Assembly: GCF_000739715.2 (NCBI RefSeq)
Contig: NZ_BBJC02000002.1
Location: forward strand, 274,731 to 338,730
Direction: 5' to 3'
Source: Falsirhodobacter sp. alg1
GTDB taxonomy: Bacteria > Pseudomonadota > Alphaproteobacteria > Rhodobacterales > Rhodobacteraceae
DNA: 64,000 nucleotides
The number at the start of each line of letters is the position of its first letter. Within the stretch, counting starts at the first letter, position 1. Shown in pieces: positions 18,728 to 29,357 of this stretch. The notes beneath the pieces were generated by a model. That model worked only from the letters and a program-made list of their open reading frames with translations. It made no database searches and was not told the origin of the DNA. Position numbers and translations under genes: made by a program.

Positions 18728-21700
18728 ATGCCGAAAAGAACCGATATCAAATCCATCATGATCATCGGCGCGGGCCCAATTGTCATCGGGCAAGCCTGCG
18801 AATTCGATTATTCCGGCGCACAAGCCTGCAAGGCGCTGCGCGAGGAAGGCTACCGTGTCATCCTGGTGAACTCCAACCCCGCCACCATCATGACCGATCC
18901 GCAGCTGGCGGATGCCACCTACATCGAGCCGATTACCCCGGATGTCGTTGCCAAGATCATCGAGGCCGAACGCCCCGATGCCCTGCTGCCGACCATGGGC
19001 GGGCAGACCGGCCTGAACACCGCCTTGGCCCTGGCCGATATGGGCGTGCTGGAAAAGTTCAACGTGCAGCTGATCGGCGCGAACCGCAACGCGATCGAGA
19101 TGGCCGAGGACCGCAAGCTGTTCCGTGAGGCGATGGACCGCTTGGGCATCGAGAACCCCAAGGCCACGATCATCGCCGCCCCGAAGCTGGCAAACGGCAA
19201 ATACGATATCAACGCAGGCGTGGCCGAGGCGATAGCCGCAATCGAGTATGTCGGCCTTCCTGCAATCATCCGTCCCGCCTTTACGCTTGGCGGTACGGGC
19301 GGTGGCGTTGCCTATAACCGCGACGATTACGAGCGTATCGTACGCTCGGGGCTTGATGCGTCGCCTATGGCACAGGTCCTGATCGATGAGTCGCTTCTCG
19401 GATGGAAAGAATTCGAGATGGAGGTTGTCCGCGACCGCAAGGACAACGCCATCATCGTCTGCGCGATCGAGAACGTGGATCCGATGGGCGTCCACACGGG
19501 CGACAGTATCACCGTCGCCCCTGCCCTGACGCTGACGGATCGTGAATATCAGGAAATGCGGAACGGCTCCATCGCCGTGCTGCGCGAGATTGGCGTCGAG
19601 ACCGGTGGATCGAACGTCCAATGGGCAATCAACCCTGCCGATGGCCGCATGGTCGTGATCGAGATGAACCCGCGGGTGTCGCGCTCTTCGGCGCTGGCGT
19701 CCAAGGCCACAGGCTTCCCCATCGCGAAAATTGCGGCCAAACTGGCGGTTGGCTACACGCTGGACGAGCTGGACAACGACATCACCAAGGTGACCCCCGC
19801 CTCCTTCGAGCCGAGCATTGATTACGTTGTCACCAAGATCCCGCGCTTTGCCTTTGAGAAATTCCCGGGGTCGAAGCCCGAACTGACCACCGCCATGAAA
19901 TCGGTGGGTGAGGTCATGGCCATCGGCCGGACCTTCCACGAATCGATGCAGAAGGCGCTGGCGTCACTGGAAACCGGGCTCTCCGGCTTTGACGAAATTG
20001 CAATCGAAGGTGCGCCGGAAACATCCGCCATCATCAAGGCCATCAGCGCCCAGACCCCGGACCGTATCCGCCTGATCGCGCAAGCCATGCGCCACGGCCT
20101 GACGGATGATGCAATCCAGGCGGCGACCAGCTTCGACCCCTGGTTCCTTGCCCGTATCCGCGAAATCATCGACGAAGAGGCCAAGATCATCGAGAATGGT
20201 CTTCCGACCAGCGCCGATGGCCTGCGCCGCCTGAAGATGTACGGCTTTACCGATGCCCGTCTGGCCATGCTGACCAAGCAATCCGAAACGCACATCCGCA
20301 CCACACGCCGCAATCTGGGTGTGACCGCGGTGTTCAAGCGCATCGATACCTGCGCCGCCGAGTTCGAGGCGCAGACCCCCTACATGTATTCGACCTATGA
20401 AACGCCCGTCATGGGCGATGTAGAGGATGAAGCCCGCCCGACCGATGCCAAGAAGGTCGTCATCCTTGGTGGTGGTCCGAACCGTATCGGCCAGGGAATC
20501 GAGTTTGATTATTGCTGCTGCCACGCCTGTTTCGCGCTGACCGAAGCCGGTTACGAAACGATCATGATCAACTGCAACCCCGAAACGGTTTCTACGGATT
20601 ATGACACCTCGGATCGTCTGTACTTCGAACCGCTGACGCTGGAACACGTGCTCGAAATCCTGCGGGTAGAGCAGGAAAACGGCACCCTGCACGGGGTTAT
20701 CGTGCAGTTCGGCGGGCAGACCCCGCTGAAACTGGCAAACGCATTGGAGGCGGAGGGCATTCCGATCCTTGGCACCACCCCGGATGCCATCGATCTGGCC
20801 GAGGATCGGGAGCGGTTCCAGAAACTGCTGAACGATCTGGATCTGAAGCAGCCGGTCAATGGAATTGCATCCTCGGACGAACAGGCTCTGGCCATTGCCG
20901 AACGCGTCGGTTTCCCGCTGGTGATCCGCCCCTCTTATGTTCTGGGCGGCCGGGCGATGGAAATCGTGCGCGATATGGATCAGCTGAAGCGCTACATCAC
21001 CAGCGCGGTGGATGTGTCGGGCAAGAACCCTGTCCTGCTGGACAGCTACCTTTCCGGCGCCATCGAGGTGGACGTGGACTGCCTGTCGGACGGGACCAAT
21101 GTGCATGTCGCAGGCATCATGGAGCATATCGAAGAGGCGGGCGTTCACTCCGGTGACAGCGCTTGCTGCCTGCCGCCCCACTCGCTGAGCGTCGAGGTGA
21201 TCAAGGAACTGAAGCGCCAGTCGGTGGCCATGGCCCGTGCCTTGCACGTCGTTGGCCTGATGAACGTCCAGTACGCCATCAAGGATGGTGTGATCTATGT
21301 GCTGGAGGTGAATCCGCGCGCCAGCCGTACCGTGCCTTTCGTCGCCAAGGCCACGGATAGCGCAATCGCATCCATCGCGTCGCGGCTGATGGCCGGCGAA
21401 CCGCTGTCGAACTTCCCGCTACGCGCGGCCTATCCTGCCGGTGTCGGTCCGGATACCGCACTGCCCCTGGCAGATTCGATGACGCTGGCCGATCCGATCA
21501 CGCCATGGTTCTCGGTCAAGGAATCGGTGCTTCCCTTCGCCCGTTTCCCGGGCGTGGACACACTGCTCGGGCCGGAAATGCGCTCCACCGGAGAGGTCAT
21601 GGGCTGGGATCGGACCTTCGCGCTGGCCTTCCTGAAGGCACAGATGGGTGCAGGCGTCCACCTGCCCGAGTCCGGGCGCGTCTTCCTGTCGGTTCGGGAT

Positions 21701-22057
21701 GCGGACAAGACCGAGGCACTGGCCCAAGCCGCACGCGATCTGCTGACCCTCGGCTTCGAGATTGTCGCCACACGTGGTACAGCCGCATGGCTGACCGAGC
21801 AGGGTGTTCATTCGACGCTGGTGAACAAGGTTTATGAAGGCCGCCCGAATATCACGGATCGCCTGAAGAACGGGGATATCGCGTTGGTGATGAACACGAC
21901 CGAAGGCACCCAGGCGGTGGCTGACAGCCGTGAAATCCGCTCGGTTGCGCTATATGAAAAGATCCCGTATTTCACGACCGCTGCCGGCTCCATCGCCGCC
22001 GTGGCCGCAATGTTGGCACGGGGCGAAGGAATTGGCGTCCGGACGCTTCAGGGCTGA
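18728..22057 (+). CDS. carB: Carbamoyl-phosphate synthase large subunit
   Basis: Makes carbamoyl phosphate for arginine and pyrimidines from bicarbonate, ATP and ammonia delivered by CarA. The frame is open from 18572, but the family start [20 protein letters not shown] sets the start at 18728 and gives 1109 residues. Two homologous ATP-grasp halves are visible ([17 protein letters not shown] near 14 and [17 protein letters not shown] near 580), each with a [14 protein letters not shown] / [13 protein letters not shown]-type ATP loop, then a C-terminal MGS-like allosteric domain. The carA gene lies 17 kb away, so the subunits are encoded separately. The 3' end overlaps the opposite-strand sulfotransferase-like gene by 10 bases. 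Confidence 0.97.
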   Translation: MPKRTDIKSIMIIGAGPIVIGQACEFDYSGAQACKALREEGYRVILVNSNPATIMTDPQLADATYIEPITPDVVAKIIEAERPDALLPTMGGQTGLNTALALADMGVLEKFNVQLIGANRNAIEMAEDRKLFREAMDRLGIENPKATIIAAPKLANGKYDINAGVAEAIAAIEYVGLPAIIRPAFTLGGTGGGVAYNRDDYERIVRSGLDASPMAQVLIDESLLGWKEFEMEVVRDRKDNAIIVCAIENVDPMGVHTGDSITVAPALTLTDREYQEMRNGSIAVLREIGVETGGSNVQWAINPADGRMVVIEMNPRVSRSSALASKATGFPIAKIAAKLAVGYTLDELDNDITKVTPASFEPSIDYVVTKIPRFAFEKFPGSKPELTTAMKSVGEVMAIGRTFHESMQKALASLETGLSGFDEIAIEGAPETSAIIKAISAQTPDRIRLIAQAMRHGLTDDAIQAATSFDPWFLARIREIIDEEAKIIENGLPTSADGLRRLKMYGFTDARLAMLTKQSETHIRTTRRNLGVTAVFKRIDTCAAEFEAQTPYMYSTYETPVMGDVEDEARPTDAKKVVILGGGPNRIGQGIEFDYCCCHACFALTEAGYETIMINCNPETVSTDYDTSDRLYFEPLTLEHVLEILRVEQENGTLHGVIVQFGGQTPLKLANALEAEGIPILGTTPDAIDLAEDRERFQKLLNDLDLKQPVNGIASSDEQALAIAERVGFPLVIRPSYVLGGRAMEIVRDMDQLKRYITSAVDVSGKNPVLLDSYLSGAIEVDVDCLSDGTNVHVAGIMEHIEEAGVHSGDSACCLPPHSLSVEVIKELKRQSVAMARALHVVGLMNVQYAIKDGVIYVLEVNPRASRTVPFVAKATDSAIASIASRLMAGEPLSNFPLRAAYPAGVGPDTALPLADSMTLADPITPWFSVKESVLPFARFPGVDTLLGPEMRSTGEVMGWDRTFALAFLKAQMGAGVHLPESGRVFLSVRDADKTEALAQAARDLLTLGFEIVATRGTAAWLTEQGVHSTLVNKVYEGRPNITDRLKNGDIALVMNTTEGTQAVADSREIRSVALYEKIPYFTTAAGSIAAVAAMLARGEGIGVRTLQG

Positions 22058-22953
22058 TAGGCCAGATCGGTTGCAAAGGTCTCCCGGATCTTTGCAAGCA
22101 TCTCCGGGGAAAAGGCGGGCTTTGGAATCGCCTTTTCCTCATCCGTTTCCGGGCGGGCAGCCATGACGGCACGCCGGGATGATTTCAGGGGTGCGCCCGC
22201 CTTTACCTCATTGTGCAGGCGGCGTGCCATCTCGGCCTGATACCCGCCAAATGCGGCATTCACCTTACGCTCGGGCAGAACCAGCGTTCCGCGCGGCAGA
22301 TCGGCCCAATCCTCCACATCGGCGACAAAACCTGCAGGATCGGCGATCAGGTTCTCGAACAGCATCGTCCGCACATGATCGACCCCGAATTGCGCGATCC
22401 ATGGTGCGATAAGGCTATCGAAGCGCAGCTTTTCCGGGCCGGTTTCAAACAGCATCTCGGCAAACCGATCAAGCGAGATATCATAGCGCAACCACCGAAG
22501 CCCATCCATGTAGTGGCTGGAATAAAGGGTTTCCTGCTTGCGCAGGACAAACATGACCTCGGTATCATATCCTTCGGTCGCGGCACGCAGAACCTCGGCC
22601 GTCTGCCCCGAAAAGCGATAGAACCATGCCCGCCCGCTGGTACTGATATGGAACGACGCAGGATGGCCCAGAAAATTCTCGTCCGAGATGATCAGTGATT
22701 TCGTTCCCGCCTCGGCAGCACGACCGATCAGTTCACGGGTTTTCCGGATCAGCGGTTCGGCCTTGCGGGTTTTGAAATTGTTATTCAGGGCCACGAAGCC
22801 CCATCGCAGATCCCGAAACACCCCGCGTTCGGATTCAGAGCTTCGTGCATCGACCACGCCCTGTTCCGACAGTCGGGACTTGGCGGTGGCCAGCATCGAC
22901 TGCAGCATTGTCGATGCTGTCTTGTGAAAGCCGAGGTGGAGATAGATTTTCAT
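22048..22953 (-). CDS. Sulfotransferase-like P-loop protein
   Basis: Protein of 301 residues beginning with [15 protein letters not shown], which matches the 5'-phosphosulfate-binding P-loop seen at the N-terminus of PAPS-dependent sulfotransferases. Further family-like segments are [11 protein letters not shown] (about 80) and the [16 protein letters not shown] region (about 135-150), comparable to the 3'-phosphate-binding motif. An in-frame extension to 23007 exists but has no support. Likely acts on a cell-surface glycan or small molecule; the acceptor is unknown. It ends convergently inside the carB stop region. Confidence 0.65.
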   Translation of the reverse strand: MKIYLHLGFHKTASTMLQSMLATAKSRLSEQGVVDARSSESERGVFRDLRWGFVALNNNFKTRKAEPLIRKTRELIGRAAEAGTKSLIISDENFLGHPASFHISTSGRAWFYRFSGQTAEVLRAATEGYDTEVMFVLRKQETLYSSHYMDGLRWLRYDISLDRFAEMLFETGPEKLRFDSLIAPWIAQFGVDHVRTMLFENLIADPAGFVADVEDWADLPRGTLVLPERKVNAAFGGYQAEMARRLHNEVKAGAPLKSSRRAVMAARPETDEEKAIPKPAFSPEMLAKIRETFATDLAYQP

Positions 22954-23032
22954 ATGGCGATATCCAGGTTTTTTATGACCTTGGACGCTATCGTCCCCGA
23001 CGGGCAAGAATTTTCGACATTGCTGCGGCAGA

Positions 23033-24895
23033 TTATCCTTTCGTTTCCTGCGGTTTCATCCGTACGGCCTGATTGATGATCGCCATATGGGTAAAGGCCT
23101 GGGGGAAATTGCCCCTGTGCTCTCCACTGGAAACATCGATCTCTTCGGCGAACAGCCCGACGTCATTCCCCCGATCCAGCAGGCGCCGGAACAGGGATGC
23201 CGCGGGTTCATCCTCACCAGCAAGGGTCATCACACCGACCCTCCAAAAGGCACAGGCAGTAAATGTTCCCTCATCGCCCTCCAGACCGTCATCCATGCGG
23301 TACCGCCATGTCAGATCCCCTGCGCTGATCTCGCGTTCAATCGCCCGCAGGGTGGAAACAGTGCGCGGATTTCTGGCGTCCAATGCCTCGAACAAAACCG
23401 TCCGCAGCAAAGAGGCGTCCAGTTCATCGCTTTCGTAGGACTGCGTGTAGCTCTGAAGCTTCTCGGACCACGTCCGCTCTTCATATTCCGCGCGCAGCTT
23501 TATGGCCGCATCGCGCCATTCATCAATCTTGGCGGGGTCAAAACCATCCATATTCTCGGCAATTCGGACGGCATGGGTCAAAGCGACCCAGATCATCGCC
23601 TTGGCATATTGGAAATTCTCTTTGCGATCTCGGAATTCCCAGATCCCGTGATCTTTCTTGTCCCGGTTTGACAGCGCACGGTCGGCAAGGGTGGTAACCA
23701 GCTCGGGAAGCCTATTGCTGATCCTTGCATTGGGGCGGTAATCGACCGCCTTCAGGTAGCAGTTCAATGCCACCAGAAATTCACCGAACATATCGAATTG
23801 CGTCTGGTCTGAGGCCGCATTGCCAATCCTGACAGGCCCGACACCCCGCCAACCCGGCAGGTTTTCCAGTTCTGTTTCTGGCGGAATTTCCCCGTCGATC
23901 CCGTATAACAGTTTCAGATCTCGGCCATTCGTTCCATCGGCGTTCCGTAGAAACCGCAGATACTCCTCGGCCTCACGGTGAAGGCCCAGATTACAGAATG
24001 CAGTGATTGTGAAACCGGCATCCCGCACCCAGCTGTACCGGTAATCGAAATTGCGATTGCCCGGAATTGCCTCTGGCAGGCTGGTCGTAGCTGCAGCCAC
24101 AATCCCCCCTGTCGGGGAATAGGTCAGCAGCTTCATGACCAAGGCCCCCCGCTCCACTTCGGCACGGTACGGCCCCTCATAGCTGATCTGCTTTGTCCAG
24201 CCTTCCCAGTAGGATTTGCATTTCTCAATGTCCGCGTCAGCGTCCTGAAGCGAGGTGATTGCCGCAACTTCGGGTACGCCTTCACACCCGATGGAAATGA
24301 AGGCTCGCTCTCCGGCCTTCAGGGCAAAATTCAATCTCACGATCTCACCCTCTATGCTCAGCGGACCAGATGCCCGGATACGCAGGTCCAGATCGGGCAC
24401 ATGGGCCATGACGCCGTCATCGGCTGCCTCTAACCGCACTTTGGCACGCCCATAATCGGGGGTGATATGAAGCCCTGCCTCACCATTGGCAGTGCCCTTG
24501 TTGCAAGTGATCAGGCGCAAGATGCGGCTTTGTACCGCCCCGTCCGGGCCCTCATCGCTATGGACCGGTGGCGGATGAACGGGCATCAGATCCGTGACGA
24601 CCAGTTCCCCTTCGGGGCCGGACAGCCGGGTCTCCAGAATATTGGTGGCGGGAATGTACCGGCGTGAAGTTGCCTTCATCCTTTCTGCCTGCACCCACGC
24701 ATGGCCACCGTTTTCAGCATCCAGCAGTTTGGTGAACAGTGCAGGGCTGTCGTGACGCGGCAGGCAAAGCCAGTCTATCGACGCCTCGTTGCAGATCAGG
24801 GCTGTAGAATGAGTGTCACCGATCAGGGCGTAATCTTCGATCAGCTTTGATTTGGTCTCTCTGTCTTCAGCCACAATCTTCTCCTTGTTTTGCAA
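23033..24895 (-). CDS. Glycoside hydrolase family 15 protein (glucoamylase/trehalase-like)
   Basis: Cytoplasmic-looking enzyme of 620 residues without signal peptide. It has an N-terminal beta-sandwich domain (to about 250; IEDYALIGDTHSTALI and SIDWLCLPRHDSPALF are typical) and a C-terminal (alpha/alpha)6 barrel with FDYRYSWVRDAGFT near 290 and LYGIDGEIPPE near 340, where the catalytic acids of GH15 are expected. Relatives include glucoamylases and the GH15 trehalases of actinobacteria; glucan or trehalose turnover is therefore an inference. It is transcribed divergently from the copper operon. Confidence 0.85.
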   Translation of the reverse strand: MQNKEKIVAEDRETKSKLIEDYALIGDTHSTALICNEASIDWLCLPRHDSPALFTKLLDAENGGHAWVQAERMKATSRRYIPATNILETRLSGPEGELVVTDLMPVHPPPVHSDEGPDGAVQSRILRLITCNKGTANGEAGLHITPDYGRAKVRLEAADDGVMAHVPDLDLRIRASGPLSIEGEIVRLNFALKAGERAFISIGCEGVPEVAAITSLQDADADIEKCKSYWEGWTKQISYEGPYRAEVERGALVMKLLTYSPTGGIVAAATTSLPEAIPGNRNFDYRYSWVRDAGFTITAFCNLGLHREAEEYLRFLRNADGTNGRDLKLLYGIDGEIPPETELENLPGWRGVGPVRIGNAASDQTQFDMFGEFLVALNCYLKAVDYRPNARISNRLPELVTTLADRALSNRDKKDHGIWEFRDRKENFQYAKAMIWVALTHAVRIAENMDGFDPAKIDEWRDAAIKLRAEYEERTWSEKLQSYTQSYESDELDASLLRTVLFEALDARNPRTVSTLRAIEREISAGDLTWRYRMDDGLEGDEGTFTACAFWRVGVMTLAGEDEPAASLFRRLLDRGNDVGLFAEEIDVSSGEHRGNFPQAFTHMAIINQAVRMKPQETKG

Positions 24896-24965
24896 CCAAA
24901 CACCCCCTGCGGAAATAAAGTTTCGTGCAGCTCTTCACATAACTGTAAGGTTGCTGCGCGTTGTC

Positions 24966-24992
24966 GCAGGGTGTTTATCCTGCTTGCAGGAT
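24966..24992. promoter_or_regulatory. Palindrome between GH15 gene and copper operon (candidate operator)
   Basis: ATCCTGC-TT-GCAGGAT is a perfect inverted repeat at 24977-24992. An additional GCAGG at 24966-24970 can pair with the same CCTGC. It lies 12 bases before the start of the DUF2946-like gene. No matching metal-regulator consensus was recognised. Confidence 0.4.
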
Positions 24993-25003
24993 CACGCGGA
25001 CTG

Positions 25004-25372
25004 ATGCACGAACAGCGCATGCGTGGTTTTCGCCCCCTGACTCTTGCCATTCTGATGGCCTTCACCCTTGCCATGGGGGTGATGGGGTCCGCGCATGCCA
25101 CGCCAAGTGTTTCTGATCCGGCGCTTGAGGCTTATCTGCTGTCCGGCGGTTCCATGGATGATCTGTGCCCTGCCGGCCACCATGACGGAATGGCAATGCA
25201 CGATTGCCCCGTCTGCCATCTGGCGGGCACTGTACTGCCCACGAGCACACCGCAGATTTCCTTTCACCCGGAACTTCTGGTCCTGACACTACGTGCGGCG
25301 GTTCCGCCAAATGTGGTGCGCAAGACGACCGATCCAGCCCATTTTGCCCGGGGTCCTCCGGAACAGGTCTGA
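25004..25372 (+). CDS. DUF2946-like exported protein, copper-operon associated
   Basis: Small protein of 122 residues with a hydrophobic N-terminal signal or anchor (about 10-30, FRPLTLAILMAFTLAMG) and a cysteine/histidine cluster near 62-75 (LCPAGHHDGMAMHDCPVCH), the hallmark of DUF2946-type proteins found beside copper genes. His, Met and Cys residues could bind copper. A second ATG at 25019 is an alternative start. It precedes the YcnI-PCuAC fusion by 41 bases, so it is probably the first gene of a copper-delivery operon. Function is inference from motif and neighbours. Confidence 0.72.
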   Translation: MHEQRMRGFRPLTLAILMAFTLAMGVMGSAHATPSVSDPALEAYLLSGGSMDDLCPAGHHDGMAMHDCPVCHLAGTVLPTSTPQISFHPELLVLTLRAAVPPNVVRKTTDPAHFARGPPEQV

Positions 25373-25413
25373 TCCACCTGCTTCTTACCCTCATTCAAAA
25401 TGGACGATCACTC

Positions 25414-26283
25414 ATGATCCGTATTATTGCCCTTGGCACCGCTATCTTGGCGGGCGCACCGGCCTTTGCCCATGTTTCCTTCGATCAATCCGAGGCCCCT
25501 GCCGGCGCCAGTACCGTTCTGAAACTGCGCGTGCCGCATGGCTGCGACGGCGCGGCCACCACCGGCCTGCATGTCGAGGTTCCGGAAGGTGTCAGCATGG
25601 TAAAACCTATGCCGAAACCCGGCTGGACTGTTGAAACCGAAATGGATGGCGATCGCGTATCTGCCATCACATGGTCCGGCGGCTCCCTTCCCGATGCCTA
25701 TTATGACGAATTCGGTCTTCGCGCATCTGTGGAGGATCTTCCGGCCAGAACCCAACTTGCCTTTCAGACCACGCAGATGTGCGGTGATGCGACCGAGGAA
25801 TGGACCGGCGATCATGCGCCACAGGTCAGCGTGACATCCAATGCACCACAGCATCACCACGGGCATGCCGATGCATCGGCCACATCGCCGATTACGGTGG
25901 AAGGCGCTTTTGCACGGGCCACACTGCCTGGGGCACCTGTTGGCGGCGGCTACCTGACGGTCAAGAATACCGGCAGTACAGATGACCGTCTGGTCAGCGC
26001 CAGTTCGGACATTGCGGAAAGCACATCGATCCACGAAATGATCATGTCCGGTGATACGATGCGGATGAGCCCGCTGCCGGACGGGATCGTTGTGCCCGCC
26101 GGAGGGGGGATTTCCTTGGCCCCGGCGACCAACCACCTTATGTTCGATGGCCTGAAGGGGCCACTGACCGAAGGCGATACCATAACCGTGACCCTGCAGT
26201 TCGAAAATGCAGGTGAGGTAGAGGTCTCCATGCCTGTCATGGCGATCAATGCCGACGGCGCCATGCACCATCACAACCACTGA
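25414..26283 (+). CDS. YcnI (DUF1775) - PCuAC fusion, periplasmic copper chaperone
   Basis: One polypeptide of 289 residues combining two copper-binding modules. After the signal peptide the mature chain would start with His20 (PAFA/HVSF), the N-terminal His used for copper binding in YcnI. The YcnI domain runs to about 143, with a possible disulfide between C44 and C123 and Trp candidates W71 and W87. A His-rich linker (HHHGH, 147-151) leads to a PCuAC domain from about 158, whose Met/His site is H207, M218, H241, M243. A second His cluster ends the protein. The frame is open from 25204, but the signal peptide fixes the start. Likely role: feeding copper to the CuA or CuB site together with the next gene's SCO protein. 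Confidence 0.88.
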   Translation: MIRIIALGTAILAGAPAFAHVSFDQSEAPAGASTVLKLRVPHGCDGAATTGLHVEVPEGVSMVKPMPKPGWTVETEMDGDRVSAITWSGGSLPDAYYDEFGLRASVEDLPARTQLAFQTTQMCGDATEEWTGDHAPQVSVTSNAPQHHHGHADASATSPITVEGAFARATLPGAPVGGGYLTVKNTGSTDDRLVSASSDIAESTSIHEMIMSGDTMRMSPLPDGIVVPAGGGISLAPATNHLMFDGLKGPLTEGDTITVTLQFENAGEVEVSMPVMAINADGAMHHHNH

Positions 26284-26297
26284 AAAGGAGGTCTGCC

Positions 26298-26882
26298 ATG
26301 AAGATGCTCAACCTATTCTTGCCGGTCGTCGGAGCGGTCGCGGCCATTCTCGTGGCAGCCGCCCTTTGGTTCGTTCTGGCCCCACGCATCTCAGAACGGG
26401 CCGACACGGGGCTCGGCCGTGGCGATTACGTGCTGCAATCCACCGATGGCACGACATTCACCCAAAGCTCGCTTGAGGGGAAACCGACGGCCGTTTTCTT
26501 CGGGTTCACCCATTGCCCCGACGTATGCCCCACGACCTTGGGCGATATGATGGGCTGGCAGGAGCGGCTGGGTGCGGATGCCGAAAAACTGCGTATCCTG
26601 TTCGTGACGGTGGACCCCGAGCGTGACAGCCTTGATATGCTGCGCGATTATGTAACCTGGTTGCCGAATGCACAGGCCCTGACCGGCACGCAGTCCGATG
26701 TGACCAAAGCCGAAAACGCGTTCCGGGTCTTTACCCGCAAAGTGGAGCTGGGCGACGGGGATTACACGATGGAGCATACCTCCAAGGTGATGCTGTTCAA
26801 CACCGATGGCACTTTCAGCGAGGCGATTTCCTATCAGGAAGATCCTGACAGCGCGGTCGCCAAGATCCGCAAGGTTCTGTAG
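26298..26882 (+). CDS. SCO1/SenC family copper chaperone
   Basis: Thioredoxin-fold protein for copper insertion into cytochrome oxidase. The 194 residues have an N-terminal membrane anchor at about 9-28 and then a periplasmic domain with the CPDVC motif (C73, C77) and the conserved copper-ligand histidine H160 in EHTSK. An AAAGGAGG ribosome-binding site precedes the ATG; the gene follows the YcnI-PCuAC fusion by 14 bases. A strong hairpin terminator closes the operon. Confidence 0.93.
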   Translation: MKMLNLFLPVVGAVAAILVAAALWFVLAPRISERADTGLGRGDYVLQSTDGTTFTQSSLEGKPTAVFFGFTHCPDVCPTTLGDMMGWQERLGADAEKLRILFVTVDPERDSLDMLRDYVTWLPNAQALTGTQSDVTKAENAFRVFTRKVELGDGDYTMEHTSKVMLFNTDGTFSEAISYQEDPDSAVAKIRKVL

Positions 26883-26915
26883 AAACCGGCAGGGAATACA
26901 GCCATCTGCATAATG

Positions 26916-26946
26916 AAAAACGGGGCCATCACGGCCCCGTTTTTTT
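26916..26946. terminator. Bidirectional intrinsic terminator between SCO gene and lepA
   Basis: Seven-pair GC stem CGGGGCC / GGCCCCG (26921-26927 and 26933-26939) flanked by an A run on the left and a T run on the right, so it can act on both strands. Its T run touches the lepA stop codon. Confidence 0.9.
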
Positions 26947-28744
26947 AATTGTCCATTTTCAGCGCGCTGATGAAGGCTTCCTGTGGAATCTCCACCTTGC
27001 CGAACTGGCGCATCTTTTTCTTACCGGCCTTCTGCTTGTCCAGCAGCTTCCGCTTACGGCTGGCATCGCCGCCATAACATTTTGCGGTCACATCCTTGCG
27101 CATGGCCGAAAGGGTTTCACGCGCAATGACACGCCCGCCGATCGCGGCCTGGATCGGAATCTTGAACATGTGCCGCGGGATCAGGTCCTTCAGCTTTTCA
27201 ACCATCGCACGGCCACGGCTCTCGGCCCGATCACGGTGGACCATGATCGACAGCGCATCCACAGGCTCGTCGTTCACGAGGATCGACATCTTCACAAGGA
27301 AGTCTTCCCGGTATTCGCTGATCTGGTAATCGAAGCTGGCGTAGCCCTTGGTCACCGATTTCAAGCGGTCATAGAAATCGAAGACGACCTCGGCCAGCGG
27401 CAGATCATAGACAACCATCGCCCGCGAACCGGCATAGGACAGATCCAGCTGGATGCCCCGACGGTCCTGGCACAGTTTCAGAATGTCACCGAGGTATTCG
27501 TCAGGCACCATGATGGTCGCCTTGATCCGCGGCTCTTCGATATGGTCCACATAGGTCAGGTCCGGCATATCGGCAGGATTGTGCAGTTCACGCACCTCTC
27601 CGTCCTTCATGAACAGCTTGAAGACCACCGATGGCGCGGTGGTGATCAGGTCCATATCGTATTCGCGCTCCAGACGATCGCGGATCACTTCGAGGTGCAG
27701 CAGGCCGAGGAAACCGCAACGGAACCCGAAGCCAAGCGCAGCCGAGGTTTCCATTTCGAAGCTGAAGGAAGCGTCGTTCAGTGCCAGCTTTTCGATCGCA
27801 TCCCGCAAATCCTCGAAGTCGTTCGCATCGACCGGGAACAGTCCGCAGAAAACAACCGGCTGCGCGGGTTTGAAGCCCGGCAGGGGTTTATCCGTGCCCT
27901 TGCGTTCATGGGTGATGGTATCACCGACGCGCGTATCGCGCACCTGCTTGATCGAGGCCGTCAGAACGCCGATCTCACCCGGTCCCAGTTCGGGAATATC
28001 GATCATCGCCGGCTTCAGGACTGCCAGCTTGTCGATTCCGTAGATAGCGCCTGTCTGCATCATTTTGACGCGGTCGCCCTTGCGGACCACACCGTCCATC
28101 ACGCGGATCATGACGACAACGCCCAGATAGGGATCGTACCACGAATCAACCAGCATTGCCTTGAGCGGTGCATCGCGGTCGCCGGTCGGGGCCGGCAGTC
28201 GGGTCACGATCGCCTCCAGCACATCGGGAATACCCAAGCCGGATTTGGCTGAAATCGGAATGGCATCCTGCGCATCGATGCCGATCACATCCTCGATCTG
28301 CGCCTTCACGCGATCGGGTTCGGCAGCGGGCAGATCGATCTTGTTCAGGACCGGCACGATCTCGTGTCCGGCATCAATGGCCTGATACACGTTGGCCAGC
28401 GTCTGCGCCTCAACCCCTTGGCTGGCATCAACAACCAGCAAGGAGCCCTCCACCGCGCGCATGGAACGGCTGACCTCATAGGCGAAGTCAACGTGCCCGG
28501 GGGTGTCGATCAGGTTCAGCACATAGGTGTGCCCGTCCTTGGCCGGATAATCGATGCGGACCGTGTTGGCCTTGATCGTGATTCCACGTTCACGCTCGAT
28601 ATCCATGCTATCAAGCATCTGGGCCTTCATGTCGCGTTCGGCGACAGTCCCCGTCAGCTGGATCAGCCGGTCGGCGAGCGTGGATTTACCGTGGTCGATA
28701 TGCGCCACGATGGAGAAGTTGCGAATGCGATCAAGCTGGGTCAT
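26945..28744 (-). CDS. lepA: Elongation factor 4 (LepA), ribosome back-translocase GTPase
   Basis: Translational GTPase. With the family start [20 protein letters not shown] at 28744 the product is 599 residues, the standard LepA length; a longer frame to 28768 is unlikely. GTPase motifs are AHIDHGKST (G1), RERGITIKA (G2), [10 protein letters not shown] (G3) and LNKIDLP (G4). The LepA-specific C-terminal domain ends with [14 protein letters not shown]. It is preceded by no tightly linked gene and is terminated by the bidirectional hairpin shared with the copper operon. Confidence 0.97.
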   Translation of the reverse strand: MTQLDRIRNFSIVAHIDHGKSTLADRLIQLTGTVAERDMKAQMLDSMDIERERGITIKANTVRIDYPAKDGHTYVLNLIDTPGHVDFAYEVSRSMRAVEGSLLVVDASQGVEAQTLANVYQAIDAGHEIVPVLNKIDLPAAEPDRVKAQIEDVIGIDAQDAIPISAKSGLGIPDVLEAIVTRLPAPTGDRDAPLKAMLVDSWYDPYLGVVVMIRVMDGVVRKGDRVKMMQTGAIYGIDKLAVLKPAMIDIPELGPGEIGVLTASIKQVRDTRVGDTITHERKGTDKPLPGFKPAQPVVFCGLFPVDANDFEDLRDAIEKLALNDASFSFEMETSAALGFGFRCGFLGLLHLEVIRDRLEREYDMDLITTAPSVVFKLFMKDGEVRELHNPADMPDLTYVDHIEEPRIKATIMVPDEYLGDILKLCQDRRGIQLDLSYAGSRAMVVYDLPLAEVVFDFYDRLKSVTKGYASFDYQISEYREDFLVKMSILVNDEPVDALSIMVHRDRAESRGRAMVEKLKDLIPRHMFKIPIQAAIGGRVIARETLSAMRKDVTAKCYGGDASRKRKLLDKQKAGKKKMRQFGKVEIPQEAFISALKMDN

Positions 28745-28856
28745 GCGCGCATATGACCACGAACGCATGGGGGGTCAATGCCCTTTGATCGTCAGCCGTC
28801 AACGTCACATCCGCGCGAGGCCGCCTGAAGGATCAGGATCCCGCTCTTTGCGCGCG

Positions 28857-28884
28857 TTGAAAATTTTATGCGATTGTGCATACT
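28857..28884 (+). promoter_or_regulatory. Possible promoter of the 104-residue exported protein
   Basis: TTGAAA (28857-28862), 16 bases, CATACT (28879-28884), 57 bases before the ATG. Moderate match to the sigma-70 consensus. Confidence 0.35.
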
Positions 28885-28940
28885 CGATCCACGGCAACCA
28901 CAATGGCGGCATAAGACCGCCCGGATATCGAGGCAGACAG

Positions 28941-29255
28941 ATGAAACCCACGACGCGTGCTGCGGCGCTCTTTGCGCTGACCCTTACCCTATTTCCCGCC
29001 ACCAGTTTTGCAGGTCCGGTAGAACAGGCCTGCATGCGATCGGATCGCGGCTCTCCCAATGCGCGCACCTGCGCCTGCATCCAGGGGGCGGCAGATGCCA
29101 CGCTCAGCAATGCGGACCAGCGCCGCGCGGCACGGCTTTTCGCCAACCCGGATGACGCACAGGCAATCCGCGTTTCCAAAGGGGCGGCAGATAACGCGTT
29201 CTGGGCACGCTACAAATCATTCGGCGCAACAGCCGTGGCCTATTGCGGCGGCTGA
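28941..29255 (+). CDS. Small exported protein, conserved in Rhodobacterales, function unknown
   Basis: The frame is open from far upstream, but a signal peptide (MKPTTRAAALFALTLTLFPATSFA) and an AGGCAGACAG-type leader place the start at 28941, giving 104 residues. The mature part of about 80 residues carries four cysteines (ACMRSD, RTCACIQ, AYCGG), probably paired by disulfides, and no membrane segment. Similar small cysteine-containing periplasmic proteins of this group carry misleading transporter names in some annotations; I assign no function. It is monocistronic, with its own candidate promoter and terminator. Confidence 0.7.
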   Translation: MKPTTRAAALFALTLTLFPATSFAGPVEQACMRSDRGSPNARTCACIQGAADATLSNADQRRAARLFANPDDAQAIRVSKGAADNAFWARYKSFGATAVAYCGG

Positions 29256-29262
29256 TACAGAT

Positions 29263-29290
29263 GGGCGGGTCATCCCGCCCCACCTTTTTC
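29263..29290 (+). terminator. Intrinsic terminator of the 104-residue protein gene
   Basis: Stem GGGCGGG / CCCGCCC (29263-29269 with 29274-29280), TCAT loop, followed by CACC and a run of five T. Confidence 0.75.
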
Positions 29291-29307
29291 CACCCGGCCC
29301 CACAAAT

Positions 29308-29340
29308 GCAAAAAGCCCCGCCGAATGGCGAGGCTTTTGC
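29308..29340 (-). terminator. Intrinsic terminator of rpmB
   Basis: Imperfect stem between GCAAAAAGCCCCGCC and GGCGAGGCTTTTGC; read on the minus strand it ends in a T run 18 bases after the rpmB stop. Confidence 0.8.
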
Positions 29341-29357
29341 AACGGATCAGCGCAAAA

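Noticed and set aside
18641-21247. Two frames of more than 400 residues on the minus strand opposite carB
   Set aside because: Low-complexity His/Gln/Arg/Gly-rich translations without motifs; typical antisense artefacts of a GC-rich gene.
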